45,231 nucleotides of DNA from JAXFQS01 sp034178815 (GTDB taxonomy: Bacteria > Verrucomicrobiota > Kiritimatiellia > RFP12 > DVOR01): positions 1 to 45,231 of the forward strand of contig JAXFQS010000077.1 in NCBI GenBank assembly GCA_034178815.1. The letters are read 5' to 3'. Shown one piece after another: positions 16,537 to 24,813 of the stretch. The notes below the pieces were generated by a model that was not told where the DNA came from, made no database searches, and was given only the letters and a program-made list of their open reading frames with translations. The stretch's first letter is position 1; every line of letters begins with the position of its first letter. The translations under genes and the position numbers were made by a program.

Positions 16537-18069
16537 CTAGCCGTCAATGAAGAGTTCGGCAGTGGAAAAAAGCGGATCCGTCGTGTAGCGAATCCCCAGC
16601 CGCCGCAAGCCCGCCTCGTCACCCGGCGTCAGCAAATGCGACACATGCATCTCGCACGAACGCAACGCCGGGAGAGCCCCCAAAGCCCGCTTCGCCGCAT
16701 CACCGCCAGCCATCGCCGCACTCATAGCCAACCCAATCAGCGTCTCGTCCAGATTGAGCGACGAATACTTGTTCTTCAGAATCTCATGCTTCATCTTGAC
16801 AATCGACGCGACAACCTCCGGAGCCAGCAGATAACACCCGTCGTCAATCCCCGCCGCAACCTTCACCGCATTGAGAATCGTGGCCGACGCCGCATGGAGC
16901 GAAGGCGAATTTTTCCCCGTCACGATACGACCGTCCGCCAGTTCGATAGCCCCACCACAGGCCGCCCCGGCAGTCGCCCCCCTGCCCTGAGCCGCAGCCT
17001 CCTGCGCCGCCTGCCGGGCAGGCAGAACCACCCGCCGATCTTCTGGTGTAATCCCCAAATCCTTCATCAGCGTATCGATTCGATCAATCGCACAAGTCTC
17101 CACCAGACCATTGCGCGTCGCGTCGCACAAATGCCTAAAGTGACGGCGGATAATCTCCTGCCGAGACGCCTCCCGCACAACCGCATCGTCGACAATCCCA
17201 AAACCAATCCGGTTCACCCCCATGTCTGTTGGAGACTGGTACGGACAACGATTCCGGCTGTCAATTCGATTCCAAATCGCCCGCAGGACAGGAAAGGCCT
17301 CCACATCGCGATTGTAATTCACCGCCACCTCGCCATGAGCCTCAAGATGGAACGGATCGATTAGATTCACATCCCGCAGATCCGCCGTAGCCGCCTCGTA
17401 GGCCAGGTTCAACGGATGCTTCAGCGGAATATTCCACACCGGGAAAGTTTCGAACTTGGCATAACCCGCCGGGCGCCCATTCCGGCAGTCGTGATACAGC
17501 ATAGTCAAAGCCGTCGCCAGCTTGCCGCTCCCCGGACCGGGACCTGTCACCACCACGATCGGCTTCGAAGTCGGCACATACTCGTTCGCCCCATAACCAT
17601 GCTCACTGACTATCAACTCGACATCGTTCGGATAGCCGGGCACCTTCTTGTGGCAATACACCCTGATTCCCCGCCGCTCCAGTTTGTTCTTGAACTGCAC
17701 GGCGGAAGGTTGCCCTTCGAATCGCGTAATGACGACTCCGCAGACCGACAGTTCCCAGCTGCGCAGGTCGTCTATCAACTTCATCGCGTCCGATTCGTAG
17801 GAAATTCCGAAGTCTGCGCGCATCTTCTTTCGCTCAATATCTCCCGCATAGATGCAAAGGATGATTTCCGCGTTTTCCTTCAATCGGCGCAAAAGACGCA
17901 GTTTGACATTCGGGTCGTATCCCGGCAGACAGCGAGCCGCGTGGTAGTCGTACATCAACTTGCCACCGAACTCCAGATAAAGCTTGTTTCCGAACTGGTC
18001 GGCGCGGCGGAGAATCTCTGCCGTCTGCTCTTCAAGATACTTCTCGTTATCGAACCCGATTGCCCGCAT
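16537..18069 (-). CDS. DUF1846 (UPF0371) family protein
   Basis: A 510-residue protein of the DUF1846 family, close to the usual full length. Recognisable segments are the N-terminal IGFDNEKYLEEQT, YLEFGGKLMYDYHAARCLPG, a nucleotide-loop-like GPGPGSGKLATALTMLYHD near the middle, and conserved FETFPVWNIPLKHPLN. The fold is cytoplasmic and possibly nucleotide-linked, but no reaction has been settled for the family. It starts 10 bases after the gltX stop and ends just before a strong terminator, so it is the second gene of a two-gene operon. Confidence 0.88.
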   Translation of the reverse strand: MRAIGFDNEKYLEEQTAEILRRADQFGNKLYLEFGGKLMYDYHAARCLPGYDPNVKLRLLRRLKENAEIILCIYAGDIERKKMRADFGISYESDAMKLIDDLRSWELSVCGVVITRFEGQPSAVQFKNKLERRGIRVYCHKKVPGYPNDVELIVSEHGYGANEYVPTSKPIVVVTGPGPGSGKLATALTMLYHDCRNGRPAGYAKFETFPVWNIPLKHPLNLAYEAATADLRDVNLIDPFHLEAHGEVAVNYNRDVEAFPVLRAIWNRIDSRNRCPYQSPTDMGVNRIGFGIVDDAVVREASRQEIIRRHFRHLCDATRNGLVETCAIDRIDTLMKDLGITPEDRRVVLPARQAAQEAAAQGRGATAGAACGGAIELADGRIVTGKNSPSLHAASATILNAVKVAAGIDDGCYLLAPEVVASIVKMKHEILKNKYSSLNLDETLIGLAMSAAMAGGDAAKRALGALPALRSCEMHVSHLLTPGDEAGLRRLGIRYTTDPLFSTAELFIDG

Positions 18070-18079
18070 CGTTGTCTCC

Positions 18080-19399
18080 TCAGAGCGTCCCGGATTGCAG
18101 CCGCAGGGCGGTTTGGCTCATACGACTCAGGACGCGTTCGCGCCCCAGCAGGACGAGCAGTTCGAAGAGACCGGGGCCCTCCATTACGCCGGAAACGGCG
18201 ACGCGCACGGGATGCACATAGGCCCCGAGGTTCTTTCCGGTCTGCTCGGCCAGTGCGTGCAATGCGGCTGTGGTGGAATCAATCGTCCAATCCTGGACTT
18301 GCTCGAAAGCCGCCTGGGCGGCAAGCAGATTGTCCAGCGCGCCGTCGCCTTTGAGGCGCTTGGAAACCGCCTTGTCGTCGAAGGGGTATGCTTCCGTGAA
18401 GCAGTAGACGCAGTTGCGGGGGAAGTCGGAGAACTTCTTGGTTCGCGGCTGGATTTGGTCGAACAGTTCCTGGGCCATTCCGTTGAGGGGTTCTCGGGGT
18501 AGTCCTGCGGCGTCCAGGCGCGGGAGAATCTCGTCCAGGTAGGCGGCGCGAGGCATACGGGCAATGTATTCGCCGTTCATCCAGGTGAGTTTTTTCAAGT
18601 CGAAGCGGGCGGCGGAGGATTTGCAGCGGTCGAGGGTGAAGGCGGCTATCAACTCCTCGCGGCTCATGATTTCCCGGTCGTCGCCGGGGGCCCATCCAAG
18701 GAGGACGAGGAAGTTGAAGAGTGCGTCGGGGAGATAGCCTTGTTCGCGGAATTCGCCGACGAAGGCGGCGCCGTCGCGCTTGGAGTAGGGTTTGCCCATG
18801 TGGTTGACAATCATGGGCAGGTGGGCATACTGCGGGGGCTCCGCGCCGAGGGCTTTGAAGAGTTCGATATGCTTAAAGGTGTTCTCGACATGGTCGTCGC
18901 CCCGTATTACATGGGTCACGCCTTGCGTGATGTCGTCGACTACATTAGCTAGGTGGAAGACTGGCGAGCCGTCGGAGCGGACGATGACGAAGTCCTGCGT
19001 GTCGGTGGCGTGCTTGCGCATCTCGCCCTTTACCAGGTCTCGGTAGGCGACATCGCCGTCTTTGGGCATGCGGAAGATGACGCAATCTCCCTTGCCGCCT
19101 TTGTTCTCTTTGTAGGCGCGCCCGTCGGCCAGCAGTTTCTCGGCGGCGGCCAAATGTTTCTTGACCTGGGTGGTCTGATAGACGACCGGCTCGTCGTAGT
19201 CGAGTTTCAGCCACTCCATGCAGTCCAATAGGGTGCGGATTGCCTCCGGAGTGGAGCGTTCCAAGTCGGTGTCCTCGACGCGCAGGAGGAAGGTTCCGCC
19301 CGTGTGACGGGCGTAGAGCCAGTTGAAAATGGCGGCGCGGATATTGCCGATGTGAACATTGCCGGTTGGACTGGGGGCAAAACGGACTCTGGGCTTCAT
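18080..19399 (-). CDS. gltX: Glutamyl-tRNA synthetase
   Basis: Charges tRNA-Glu (and possibly tRNA-Gln, if an amidotransferase is present elsewhere). The 439-residue class I synthetase opens with RFAPSPTGNVHIGNIRAA, whose HIGH-type motif is HIGN at 17-20. The KMSKS-type loop is YSKRDGA. The typical LRVEDTDLERST and IRGDDHVENT segments are present. At 439 residues it is somewhat shorter than the E. coli enzyme, with the reduction in the C-terminal anticodon-binding part, but it is far longer than the tRNA-Asp-modifying paralogue (GluQ). It is the first gene of a minus-strand pair with the DUF1846 gene. Confidence 0.93.
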   Translation of the reverse strand: MKPRVRFAPSPTGNVHIGNIRAAIFNWLYARHTGGTFLLRVEDTDLERSTPEAIRTLLDCMEWLKLDYDEPVVYQTTQVKKHLAAAEKLLADGRAYKENKGGKGDCVIFRMPKDGDVAYRDLVKGEMRKHATDTQDFVIVRSDGSPVFHLANVVDDITQGVTHVIRGDDHVENTFKHIELFKALGAEPPQYAHLPMIVNHMGKPYSKRDGAAFVGEFREQGYLPDALFNFLVLLGWAPGDDREIMSREELIAAFTLDRCKSSAARFDLKKLTWMNGEYIARMPRAAYLDEILPRLDAAGLPREPLNGMAQELFDQIQPRTKKFSDFPRNCVYCFTEAYPFDDKAVSKRLKGDGALDNLLAAQAAFEQVQDWTIDSTTAALHALAEQTGKNLGAYVHPVRVAVSGVMEGPGLFELLVLLGRERVLSRMSQTALRLQSGTL

Positions 19400-19435
19400 C
19401 TCATCAACCTTGGAGGGAAAATAGCAGAAGGGGGA

Positions 19436-19464
19436 AGTCTACCCCCTATGGCGGCAAAAGTCAA
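19436..19464 (-). promoter_or_regulatory. Promoter for gltX
   Basis: On the minus strand, TTGACT (19464-19459), a 17-base spacer, and TAGACT (19441-19436). The predicted start is near 19429, about 30 bases before the gltX ATG at 19399. Confidence 0.55.
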
Positions 19465-19495
19465 TGAAAAAGGTTCGCGCCACTCCAGCAGGCTC

Positions 19496-19523
19496 GTTTT
19501 CCCGTCGTCAAACTCGGGAAAAC
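19496..19523. other. Nine-base perfect inverted repeat upstream of gltX
   Basis: GTTTTCCCG (19496-19504) and CGGGAAAAC (19515-19523) pair perfectly around a ten-base loop. It sits upstream of the gltX promoter and downstream of the oxidoreductase pair. It could be part of a transcription stop for that pair or an operator. No T-run follows on the minus strand. Confidence 0.4.
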
Positions 19524-19580
19524 AACCTTTCGGGGGCTGGGAAAAGCCCTAGGCGCACGGCTTGATTGGATTCCGGCCCA

Positions 19581-19672
19581 AAGGTTGCCAGCAACGCCCC
19601 CAAAAGGTGCCTACCTTCGGGGATGACACCTGCCTACCTCCACCCCCAAGAGGTGCGTACCAACTGCCCCCG
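19581..19672. repeat. Cluster of AGGTnnnnACCT-type palindromes
   Basis: Several related units follow one another: GTTGC-CA-GCAAC (19584-19595), AGGT-GCCT-ACCT (19605-19616), ACACCTGCCTACCT (19626-19639) and AAGAGGTGCGTACCAAC (19648-19664). Most are followed by runs of C. The cluster fills the gap just after the oxidoreductase operon. Similar units lie at 22333-22436 and 30048-30151. Confidence 0.55.
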
Positions 19673-19681
19673 TCCGATGGC

Positions 19682-20887
19682 TTAGCCCACGGCGGGAATC
19701 GGAAGCGTTTCGCCCCCCTTCTCGGCGCTCAAGTGGGCATAGATGCCGGCAATCGTGGCATTCAAAGACGAGACCACATCGCAACAGGGCGTGTGGTTCT
19801 TGAGGAGAATCGCGCGGATAAAATCGTCTGTCAAATAGCCGTGGCTCCCCCCGTGATCGCCGGCCGGCATGCCAGGCGGAAGCTGGGGCTTGCGCCACGC
19901 CACCCGTTCCAAAGCCAGAGGGTCGCCCAAGAACGCCATCGAAGCATCGTCATAAGAACCCTTCGTGCCCCAAATGCGCCCCCTCTCGCCATTGCGCGAA
20001 AGCACATCGTAGGCCACCAGCATCCGGGCCGCGCCCCCCTCCTCCGTCTTGAACAACGCAAACTCGCTACCAAAACGATTCCCATAGCGGTTCGGACGGG
20101 AATAGCACGGCAACACGCTCGGACGGGCAATGCAGGAAACCTCCGTCAAGCGGCGATGCGTCGTGAAAATGTAGTATCCCGTCGCGTGCGTAGCATAGTA
20201 GAGCGGCGGCAGACAATCGCGCCATCCCTTGTAACTGCCGACCCCCAAACCATCCCTCAAGTTGGCGCAGTGGAAATACTCCCCCTCGCAGTAGACAATA
20301 GCCCCCATCTCCCCCGCCTCGTACAGCTTGCGCATCGTATGGCACGACTCCCTGAAGGCAGTCGTCTCGTTCATCTGGTAGACCTTCCCGCTCGACTTGA
20401 CCGCGGCAAGCAACCTAGGCACCAAGTCCAACTGTTCCTTCCCCAGCAAGGCAGGCACAGCCGAACAGACATGCAAACCATGCTCCAGCGCCAGAATGGC
20501 AAGTGGGGCATGACTGGGCGCATCCGTGGCAATATAAAGCGCCTCGACCTTATCCTCCGCCGCATGCCGAATCAACTCTTCGCAACTAGCATAGGTACGC
20601 TTCGCCCCCGTGCGTTGCTGGAGCAGACGGCACCGCGCAGGATCCAAGTCCGTACAGGCAACGACTTCAACATTCGGGTGGTTTTGGTAGCCAAACGCCG
20701 ACCCGAAACAGCACACACCTTCGCCCGCGATTCCTACCCGCACCTTGCGCTCGGAGAAAGGTTTACAAGCCTCCAAAGCAACCCGCCCCGGAGAGGAATC
20801 ATTGAAATCGCCCTGCCTAGCGGTTGCGAGCCCAGCAGAGGCGAGAATAGCCATCCCCGAGCCTAGGAAATTGCGTCTTCCTGTCAT
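19682..20887 (-). CDS. Gfo/Idh/MocA-family oxidoreductase, Tat-type signal (copy 1)
   Basis: A 401-residue NAD(P)-dependent oxidoreductase of the Gfo/Idh/MocA superfamily, likely acting on a sugar or sugar-like compound. The N-terminus TGRRNFLGSGMA matches a twin-arginine export signal. The Rossmann segment is VRVGIAGEG and the superfamily Asp sits in CTDLDP. The YIATDAPSHAPLAILALEHGLHVCSAVP region matches the conserved cofactor-binding part. It begins 24 bases after the stop of a close paralogue encoded upstream on the same strand. The substrate is not known. The ribosome binding site is GTAGGAAAG. Confidence 0.87.
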   Translation of the reverse strand: MTGRRNFLGSGMAILASAGLATARQGDFNDSSPGRVALEACKPFSERKVRVGIAGEGVCCFGSAFGYQNHPNVEVVACTDLDPARCRLLQQRTGAKRTYASCEELIRHAAEDKVEALYIATDAPSHAPLAILALEHGLHVCSAVPALLGKEQLDLVPRLLAAVKSSGKVYQMNETTAFRESCHTMRKLYEAGEMGAIVYCEGEYFHCANLRDGLGVGSYKGWRDCLPPLYYATHATGYYIFTTHRRLTEVSCIARPSVLPCYSRPNRYGNRFGSEFALFKTEEGGAARMLVAYDVLSRNGERGRIWGTKGSYDDASMAFLGDPLALERVAWRKPQLPPGMPAGDHGGSHGYLTDDFIRAILLKNHTPCCDVVSSLNATIAGIYAHLSAEKGGETLPIPAVG

Positions 20888-20911
20888 CTTTCCTACCCTT
20901 CCTGAGCCGCC

Positions 20912-22123
20912 TTAGATTTGCGGAATCTTGAGCGTTTCGCCCCCTTTTTCAGCGGAAATATGAGCATAGACGCCGGCAAGGGTGGTATCCAGCGCAGTCT
21001 TGAGGTCAACACAGACCTTGTGGCCGGGAACAAGAATGCCGCGGAGGAAATCGTCGGTCAGATAGCCGTGGCTTCCCCCGTGCGCGCCGGCGTCGACACC
21101 AGGCGGCAATAGAGGCTTGAGCAGGTTGACTTTGGCAACGATTTTCTTGCCCGAATCGAGGCCGTGGAAGCCTGTGGTATAACTGCCCAGTGTGCCGTGA
21201 ATGCGTCCGACTTCGCCGTGGTAGCCGGGGGCGTCCCAGACAACGGCCATACGCGCAGTACTGTTATCGGAGGTCTTGAAGAGGGCAATCTCGGAGGCGA
21301 ATGGGCTGCCATAGGCGTTGGCGCCGCCTTTGAAGTCTGGAAGGTCGCTCCTAATGCCGTGGCAGGCGACTTCGGTGAAGGAACCGTGGGTAACGCAGGT
21401 GTAGTAGCCGTTCGAGTGGGTTGGATAGTATTGGGGCGGAAGGCCCTTGCGCCAGTTGTTGTAGGAAGGTATGCCGGTCGTGCCCCAGTAGTGGAAGTAT
21501 TCGCCCTCGGTGTAGACGGGGGAACCGAATCCGCCTGCTTCAAAGATGCGTCGCATGGCGTAGCAGGAGGCCCTAAAGGCGGTTGTCTCGTTCATCATAT
21601 AGAGTTTACCGCTGGCCTTGGCGGCATCAATCATGCGGGGGACGAGGTCGAGTTGCTCTTTGCCGAAGAATGCGGGCACGGCGGAGCAGACATGGAGTCC
21701 ATGCTGGAGGGCAAGAATGGCCAGACGGGCGTGGCTGGGCGCGTCGGTGGCGATGTAGAGGGCCTCCAACTTGTCCTCCGCCGCGTGGGCAATCAACTCC
21801 TCGCAGCTGGGGTAGGTCTTTTTCGCGCCGGTACGCTTCTGAAGGAGGCTGCACTTGGCCGGATCGAGGTCGGTGCAGGAGACGACTTCGGCGTTGGGGT
21901 GGTGCTGATACTCGAAAGCGGAGCCGAAACTGCAGAGTCCTTCGCCGGCGATACCCACGCGCACCTTCCGTTCGGAGAAGGGCGTCCACTTCGTCCCCGA
22001 AAGTTTCCCGGCGTCACGCTCGTCGAACCCTTGGATAGGCTTGCCTTTCGTACCCGCCGCATAGCCTGCTGAGGCGGCCAAAATAGCCGCACCTGCCCCC
22101 ACAAACGCCCTTCTTCCAATCAT
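20912..22123 (-). CDS. Gfo/Idh/MocA-family oxidoreductase, Tat-type signal (copy 2)
   Basis: A 403-residue paralogue of the gene just downstream, with long shared stretches (PFSERKVRVGIAGEG, GGSHGYLTDDF, YAHISAEKGGETL). It also starts with a twin-arginine-like signal (IGRRAFVGAGAAILAAS). The ATG at 22123 is preceded by a perfect AGGAGG six bases away, so it should be well translated. The two genes probably arose by tandem duplication and form an operon. A signal peptide on a cofactor-dependent enzyme points to folded export by Tat, as known for some exported members of this superfamily such as glucose-fructose oxidoreductase. The substrate is not known. Confidence 0.87.
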   Translation of the reverse strand: MIGRRAFVGAGAAILAASAGYAAGTKGKPIQGFDERDAGKLSGTKWTPFSERKVRVGIAGEGLCSFGSAFEYQHHPNAEVVSCTDLDPAKCSLLQKRTGAKKTYPSCEELIAHAAEDKLEALYIATDAPSHARLAILALQHGLHVCSAVPAFFGKEQLDLVPRMIDAAKASGKLYMMNETTAFRASCYAMRRIFEAGGFGSPVYTEGEYFHYWGTTGIPSYNNWRKGLPPQYYPTHSNGYYTCVTHGSFTEVACHGIRSDLPDFKGGANAYGSPFASEIALFKTSDNSTARMAVVWDAPGYHGEVGRIHGTLGSYTTGFHGLDSGKKIVAKVNLLKPLLPPGVDAGAHGGSHGYLTDDFLRGILVPGHKVCVDLKTALDTTLAGVYAHISAEKGGETLKIPQI

Positions 22124-22475
22124 TTCGAACCTCCTGGTTGGTTGTCCCTTAAAAGTTGCCGGCCCTTGGGCGAAGTCTAGCCGAATCCATCCGGACGCGC
22201 TCGATCACGCGACAAGATAGCCGGTGGCAATCTGCGCCAAGGACACAAAACCGATATTCTTGAGTGTACCACGGGAAGACGGAAATTGCAACCCCATTCT
22301 GCGCAGTTCCCCAGCCATTCTTCCGCCTCAAAAGGTTCCAACCTGTCCGAGCGATTTCTGCCAACCTATCGACTCCACACCTGCCTACCACAGCCCCCTC
22401 AAGGTTGACATCTCTGCAAGCAAAAGGTTTTCCCCCATTCCCCTCAACGCCCCGCCCATCTCCCAGCCGAACCGC
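22124..22475. other. Gap with palindromic repeats, upstream of oxidoreductase pair
   Basis: No gene is supported in this 352-base gap. It must hold the promoter of the oxidoreductase pair on the minus strand, but I find no box pair with good spacing. It also holds a repeat cluster: AGGT-TCCA-ACCT (22333-22344), TGCCAACCTA (22359-22368), CACCTGCCTACC (22378-22389), AAGGTTGA (22401-22408) and AAAAGGTTTTCCCCC (22422-22436). These resemble the units at 19581-19672 and 30048-30151. Confidence 0.5.
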
Positions 22476-23099
22476 CTACAGCCGCACCATCCGCTCGACA
22501 ATCACTCGAGCCGCATCCACCTTCGACATCAACGGCAGGCGCTCCACCCCAGAGACCGTAACCAATGTGATCCGATTCGTCTCGACTGCGAATCCACAGC
22601 CCGGCTCCGAAACATCATTGGCGCAAATCATATCCAGCCCCTTATCGCGCAGTTTGCGCGAAGCCTCTGCCAAAGGCTCCCCCGTCTCCGCCGCGAATCC
22701 GACAAAGATTCGCCCCCCCTTCAACGGCCGCAGACGCGAAAGAATATCCGGATTCGGCACCAATTCCAGCGTCCCAGACATCGCCGACTTCTTCAACTTC
22801 ACTGGCGATGGATTCTTAGGCCGCCAGTCCGCCACAGCCGCACACATCACCAGCGCGTCGGCAGACGGCAGAAGTTCCTGCAAGACCGAAAGCATCTCAA
22901 GCGCCGACACCACATCCCGCCGTTCCACCCCATCGGGCGTCGGCAAAGCAACCGGTCCCGCCACCAAAGTCACACGATGCCGAAGTTCCGCCGCTGCCTG
23001 CGCAACCGCAAAGCCCATACGCCCCGTCGAACGGTTGGATAGAAAACGAACCGGGTCAATCGCCTCGCGCGTCGGCCCCGCAGTCACCACAATCCTCAC
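22476..23099 (-). CDS. coaB: Phosphopantothenate--cysteine ligase (stand-alone CoaB)
   Basis: Condenses 4'-phosphopantothenate with cysteine in coenzyme A synthesis. The 207-residue protein is the CoaB half only. It starts VRIVVTAGPTREAIDPVRFL, followed by SNRSTGRMG, MCAAVADWRP, VGFAAETGE and ANDV, all CoaB hallmarks. Most bacteria carry CoaB fused behind the flavoprotein CoaC; no CoaC is present upstream here. The GTG at 23099 was chosen because the family sequence begins there. A frame open further upstream is a glycine-rich extension lying over the previous gene. It is the last gene of the eight-gene run beginning with ilvD, 26 bases after the TonB-like gene. Confidence 0.88.
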   Translation of the reverse strand: MRIVVTAGPTREAIDPVRFLSNRSTGRMGFAVAQAAAELRHRVTLVAGPVALPTPDGVERRDVVSALEMLSVLQELLPSADALVMCAAVADWRPKNPSPVKLKKSAMSGTLELVPNPDILSRLRPLKGGRIFVGFAAETGEPLAEASRKLRDKGLDMICANDVSEPGCGFAVETNRITLVTVSGVERLPLMSKVDAARVIVERMVRL

Positions 23100-23125
23100 G
23101 GCAGACTCTCCACAACCACACGCCC

Positions 23126-23743
23126 CTAAGCAGCCCCCCGCCCCAAGCCAAAACGCAACAGATACTGCTCCGCCAAACGCACCGCATTCGCCCCCCCCGA
23201 TAGCCCCAAAACCTGCCGAACCCTGCCATCCGCCCCCAACAGCACATCCAGTTCCAACCGCCCCGCCGGAAGCCTCCATTCAGGCCGCTTCCCCGCAAAA
23301 CCAAACCCCGCCCGAACCAACGCCCCGTCCGGAATCAGACGCACCGAAGGCCCCCTTGCCTCCACCTTTGGGGGAACGGGCGCAACATCCAAAGGCAACA
23401 AATCGTTCGGACGAAACGCCCCCTCGGGAATCTTCGCCCCCCCCCGAAAAGGCAACTCCAAAGCCTGCCCCCGCAACTCGTCCAGAGGCAACGGAGACAA
23501 GACCAAAGCCCGTCCGAAAAAACGCTCCAGCGCATCCGTTGCAAGCCGCCTATGCGCCGTATAATCAGGCCTAGCCGCCAGCAACCGGGAAGCATCCCCA
23601 AACCAATAGGATACCGGAGGCAAAACCGCCTCCTGCGTACCCGCATCCCCTGCAGGATGCCGCGAATCGGCCAAAATCCCCCACAGCATCGCCAGCAGAC
23701 ACCCCGCAAGAATCCCTCCAAGCCAACCAATGCGACGGATCAT
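23126..23743 (-). CDS. Membrane-anchored protein, possible TonB-like
   Basis: A 205-residue protein with one N-terminal membrane helix (RIGWLGGILAGCLLAMLWGI), a linker, and a C-terminal domain containing LELDVLLGADGRVRQVLGLSG. That pattern weakly resembles the TonB C-terminal fold. It begins four bases after the exbD-like stop, where TonB-type partners are commonly encoded. It lacks the long proline-rich spacer of classic TonB, although the linker has some prolines. The function is inferred from position and a weak motif only. The ATG at 23743 is chosen because it gives the membrane anchor; the frame stays open further upstream inside exbD. Confidence 0.5.
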   Translation of the reverse strand: MIRRIGWLGGILAGCLLAMLWGILADSRHPAGDAGTQEAVLPPVSYWFGDASRLLAARPDYTAHRRLATDALERFFGRALVLSPLPLDELRGQALELPFRGGAKIPEGAFRPNDLLPLDVAPVPPKVEARGPSVRLIPDGALVRAGFGFAGKRPEWRLPAGRLELDVLLGADGRVRQVLGLSGGANAVRLAEQYLLRFGLGRGAA

Positions 23744-23747
23744 GACC

Positions 23748-24200
23748 TTACTGCGGCTTCTGCACCAGATTGATTCGTGCCACCCCCGCGCGGCGCAACG
23801 CATCCACCAGCCCCACGACCAGCCCGTGGGCCAATCGTCGGTCAACCAAAAGATTCAACTCCTTGCGCCCCTCCGCCAACATTCCTACCTTCCTTGCCAG
23901 TTCAGACCAGCCGCCCCCGGCATCCGCCATATACCGCGCATCGTCGAAAAATACAGCCATCACCGTGTCCCCCTCCGCACGCTCCACCGGCACCGCCACC
24001 ATCATCAGCCCACGCAACATTCCCTCGCGCAATTCCCCCCCCGCCTCAGGCACCGCCACACTCCCTGGAATCACAGAGACCGAACCCGAAAGCACAAACG
24101 CCCCCCCCAACAAGACAAATACCGACAGCCACGGCACCAACAGCCAAAAGCCGCCCGAAGCCTGATACCTGTCGCGAGGCGTGAAGTCAAAGGGTCTCAT
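23748..24200 (-). CDS. ExbD/TolR-like biopolymer transport protein
   Basis: A 150-residue protein with one N-terminal membrane helix (about 18-40) after a short cytoplasmic head, then a periplasmic domain. This is the ExbD/TolR layout. The C-terminal ELNLLVDRRLAHGLVVGLVDALRRAGVARINLV resembles the conserved ExbD end. The proton-carrying aspartate expected at the start of the helix is not obvious, so activity may differ from standard ExbD. It overlaps the end of the exbB-like gene by 14 bases. Confidence 0.7.
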   Translation of the reverse strand: MRPFDFTPRDRYQASGGFWLLVPWLSVFVLLGGAFVLSGSVSVIPGSVAVPEAGGELREGMLRGLMMVAVPVERAEGDTVMAVFFDDARYMADAGGGWSELARKVGMLAEGRKELNLLVDRRLAHGLVVGLVDALRRAGVARINLVQKPQ

Positions 24201-24813
24201 ACCCCTCTTCCTTGCTTCCGGCGAAATAGCGAAATAGCGTCGCCGTCCCCGCCGTCAAATCCTGAGCCAGCCGCGCAAGCTGCTCCGAGAGGATATGGTG
24301 TAGCACATAACAGAGTGTCGCAACTATCAATCCGGCCGCCGCCGCGCCTATCGCCCCGCCCAGCACATTGGCGAAGACGGAGGGTGTCATAACCGGCGCG
24401 TTGGAGGCGATCGAATACAGCCCCGAACGAATTCCGAAGATTGTCCCGACCAGTCCTAGAAGGGGGGAAATGCGGGCAATAAGCAGTAGCACCGAGATGC
24501 GCCGATTGAGTCTTTCGATCTCCTCTTGTCCCACTACGGCGAGGGCATCGTGGAGCACCATCGGGGAGTCATCGCGCCTTGCCAAAGCCTCCCTTGCAAC
24601 CGCAGCCAATGGGCCTGGAGCCTCTTCGCAGATGGAGATTGCTTCCTCCAGGCTACCCTTGTCCATAAGGTTGAGCACGCCCTGGAGGAAGGAAGAAGGG
24701 TCGACCATTGCGCGACGGAACCGGAGGATCCTGTCGAGAAAGACGAGCAGGGACGCCAAGGCGCCGACGCTCAGGATGATGACAATGCCGCGGGCGGCGA
24801 GGAAGTAATCCAT
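24187..24813 (-). CDS. ExbB/TolQ/MotA-type proton channel protein
   Basis: A 208-residue membrane protein of the MotA/TolQ/ExbB family, the proton channel subunit that powers TonB- or Tol-type systems. It has a first membrane helix (about 8-27), then a cytoplasmic region, then two helices with the family signature LLGLVGTIFGI followed by FANVLGGAIGAAAAGLIVA. The ATG at 24813 overlaps the rlmN stop as TGATG. A GTG one codon earlier is also possible. With the exbD-like and TonB-like genes it forms a three-gene energy-transfer module inside a housekeeping operon. Which outer-membrane transporter it serves is unknown. Confidence 0.85.
   Translation of the reverse strand: MDYFLAARGIVIILSVGALASLLVFLDRILRFRRAMVDPSSFLQGVLNLMDKGSLEEAISICEEAPGPLAAVAREALARRDDSPMVLHDALAVVGQEEIERLNRRISVLLLIARISPLLGLVGTIFGIRSGLYSIASNAPVMTPSVFANVLGGAIGAAAAGLIVATLCYVLHHILSEQLARLAQDLTAGTATLFRYFAGSKEEGYETL

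Noticed and set aside
19562..20866. 434-codon plus-strand frame over an oxidoreductase gene
   Set aside because: Antisense shadow of a recognised Gfo/Idh/MocA gene, rich in Arg/Pro.
22264..23574. 436-codon proline-rich plus-strand frame
   Set aside because: Antisense shadow of coaB and the TonB-like gene; low-complexity composition caused by high GC.
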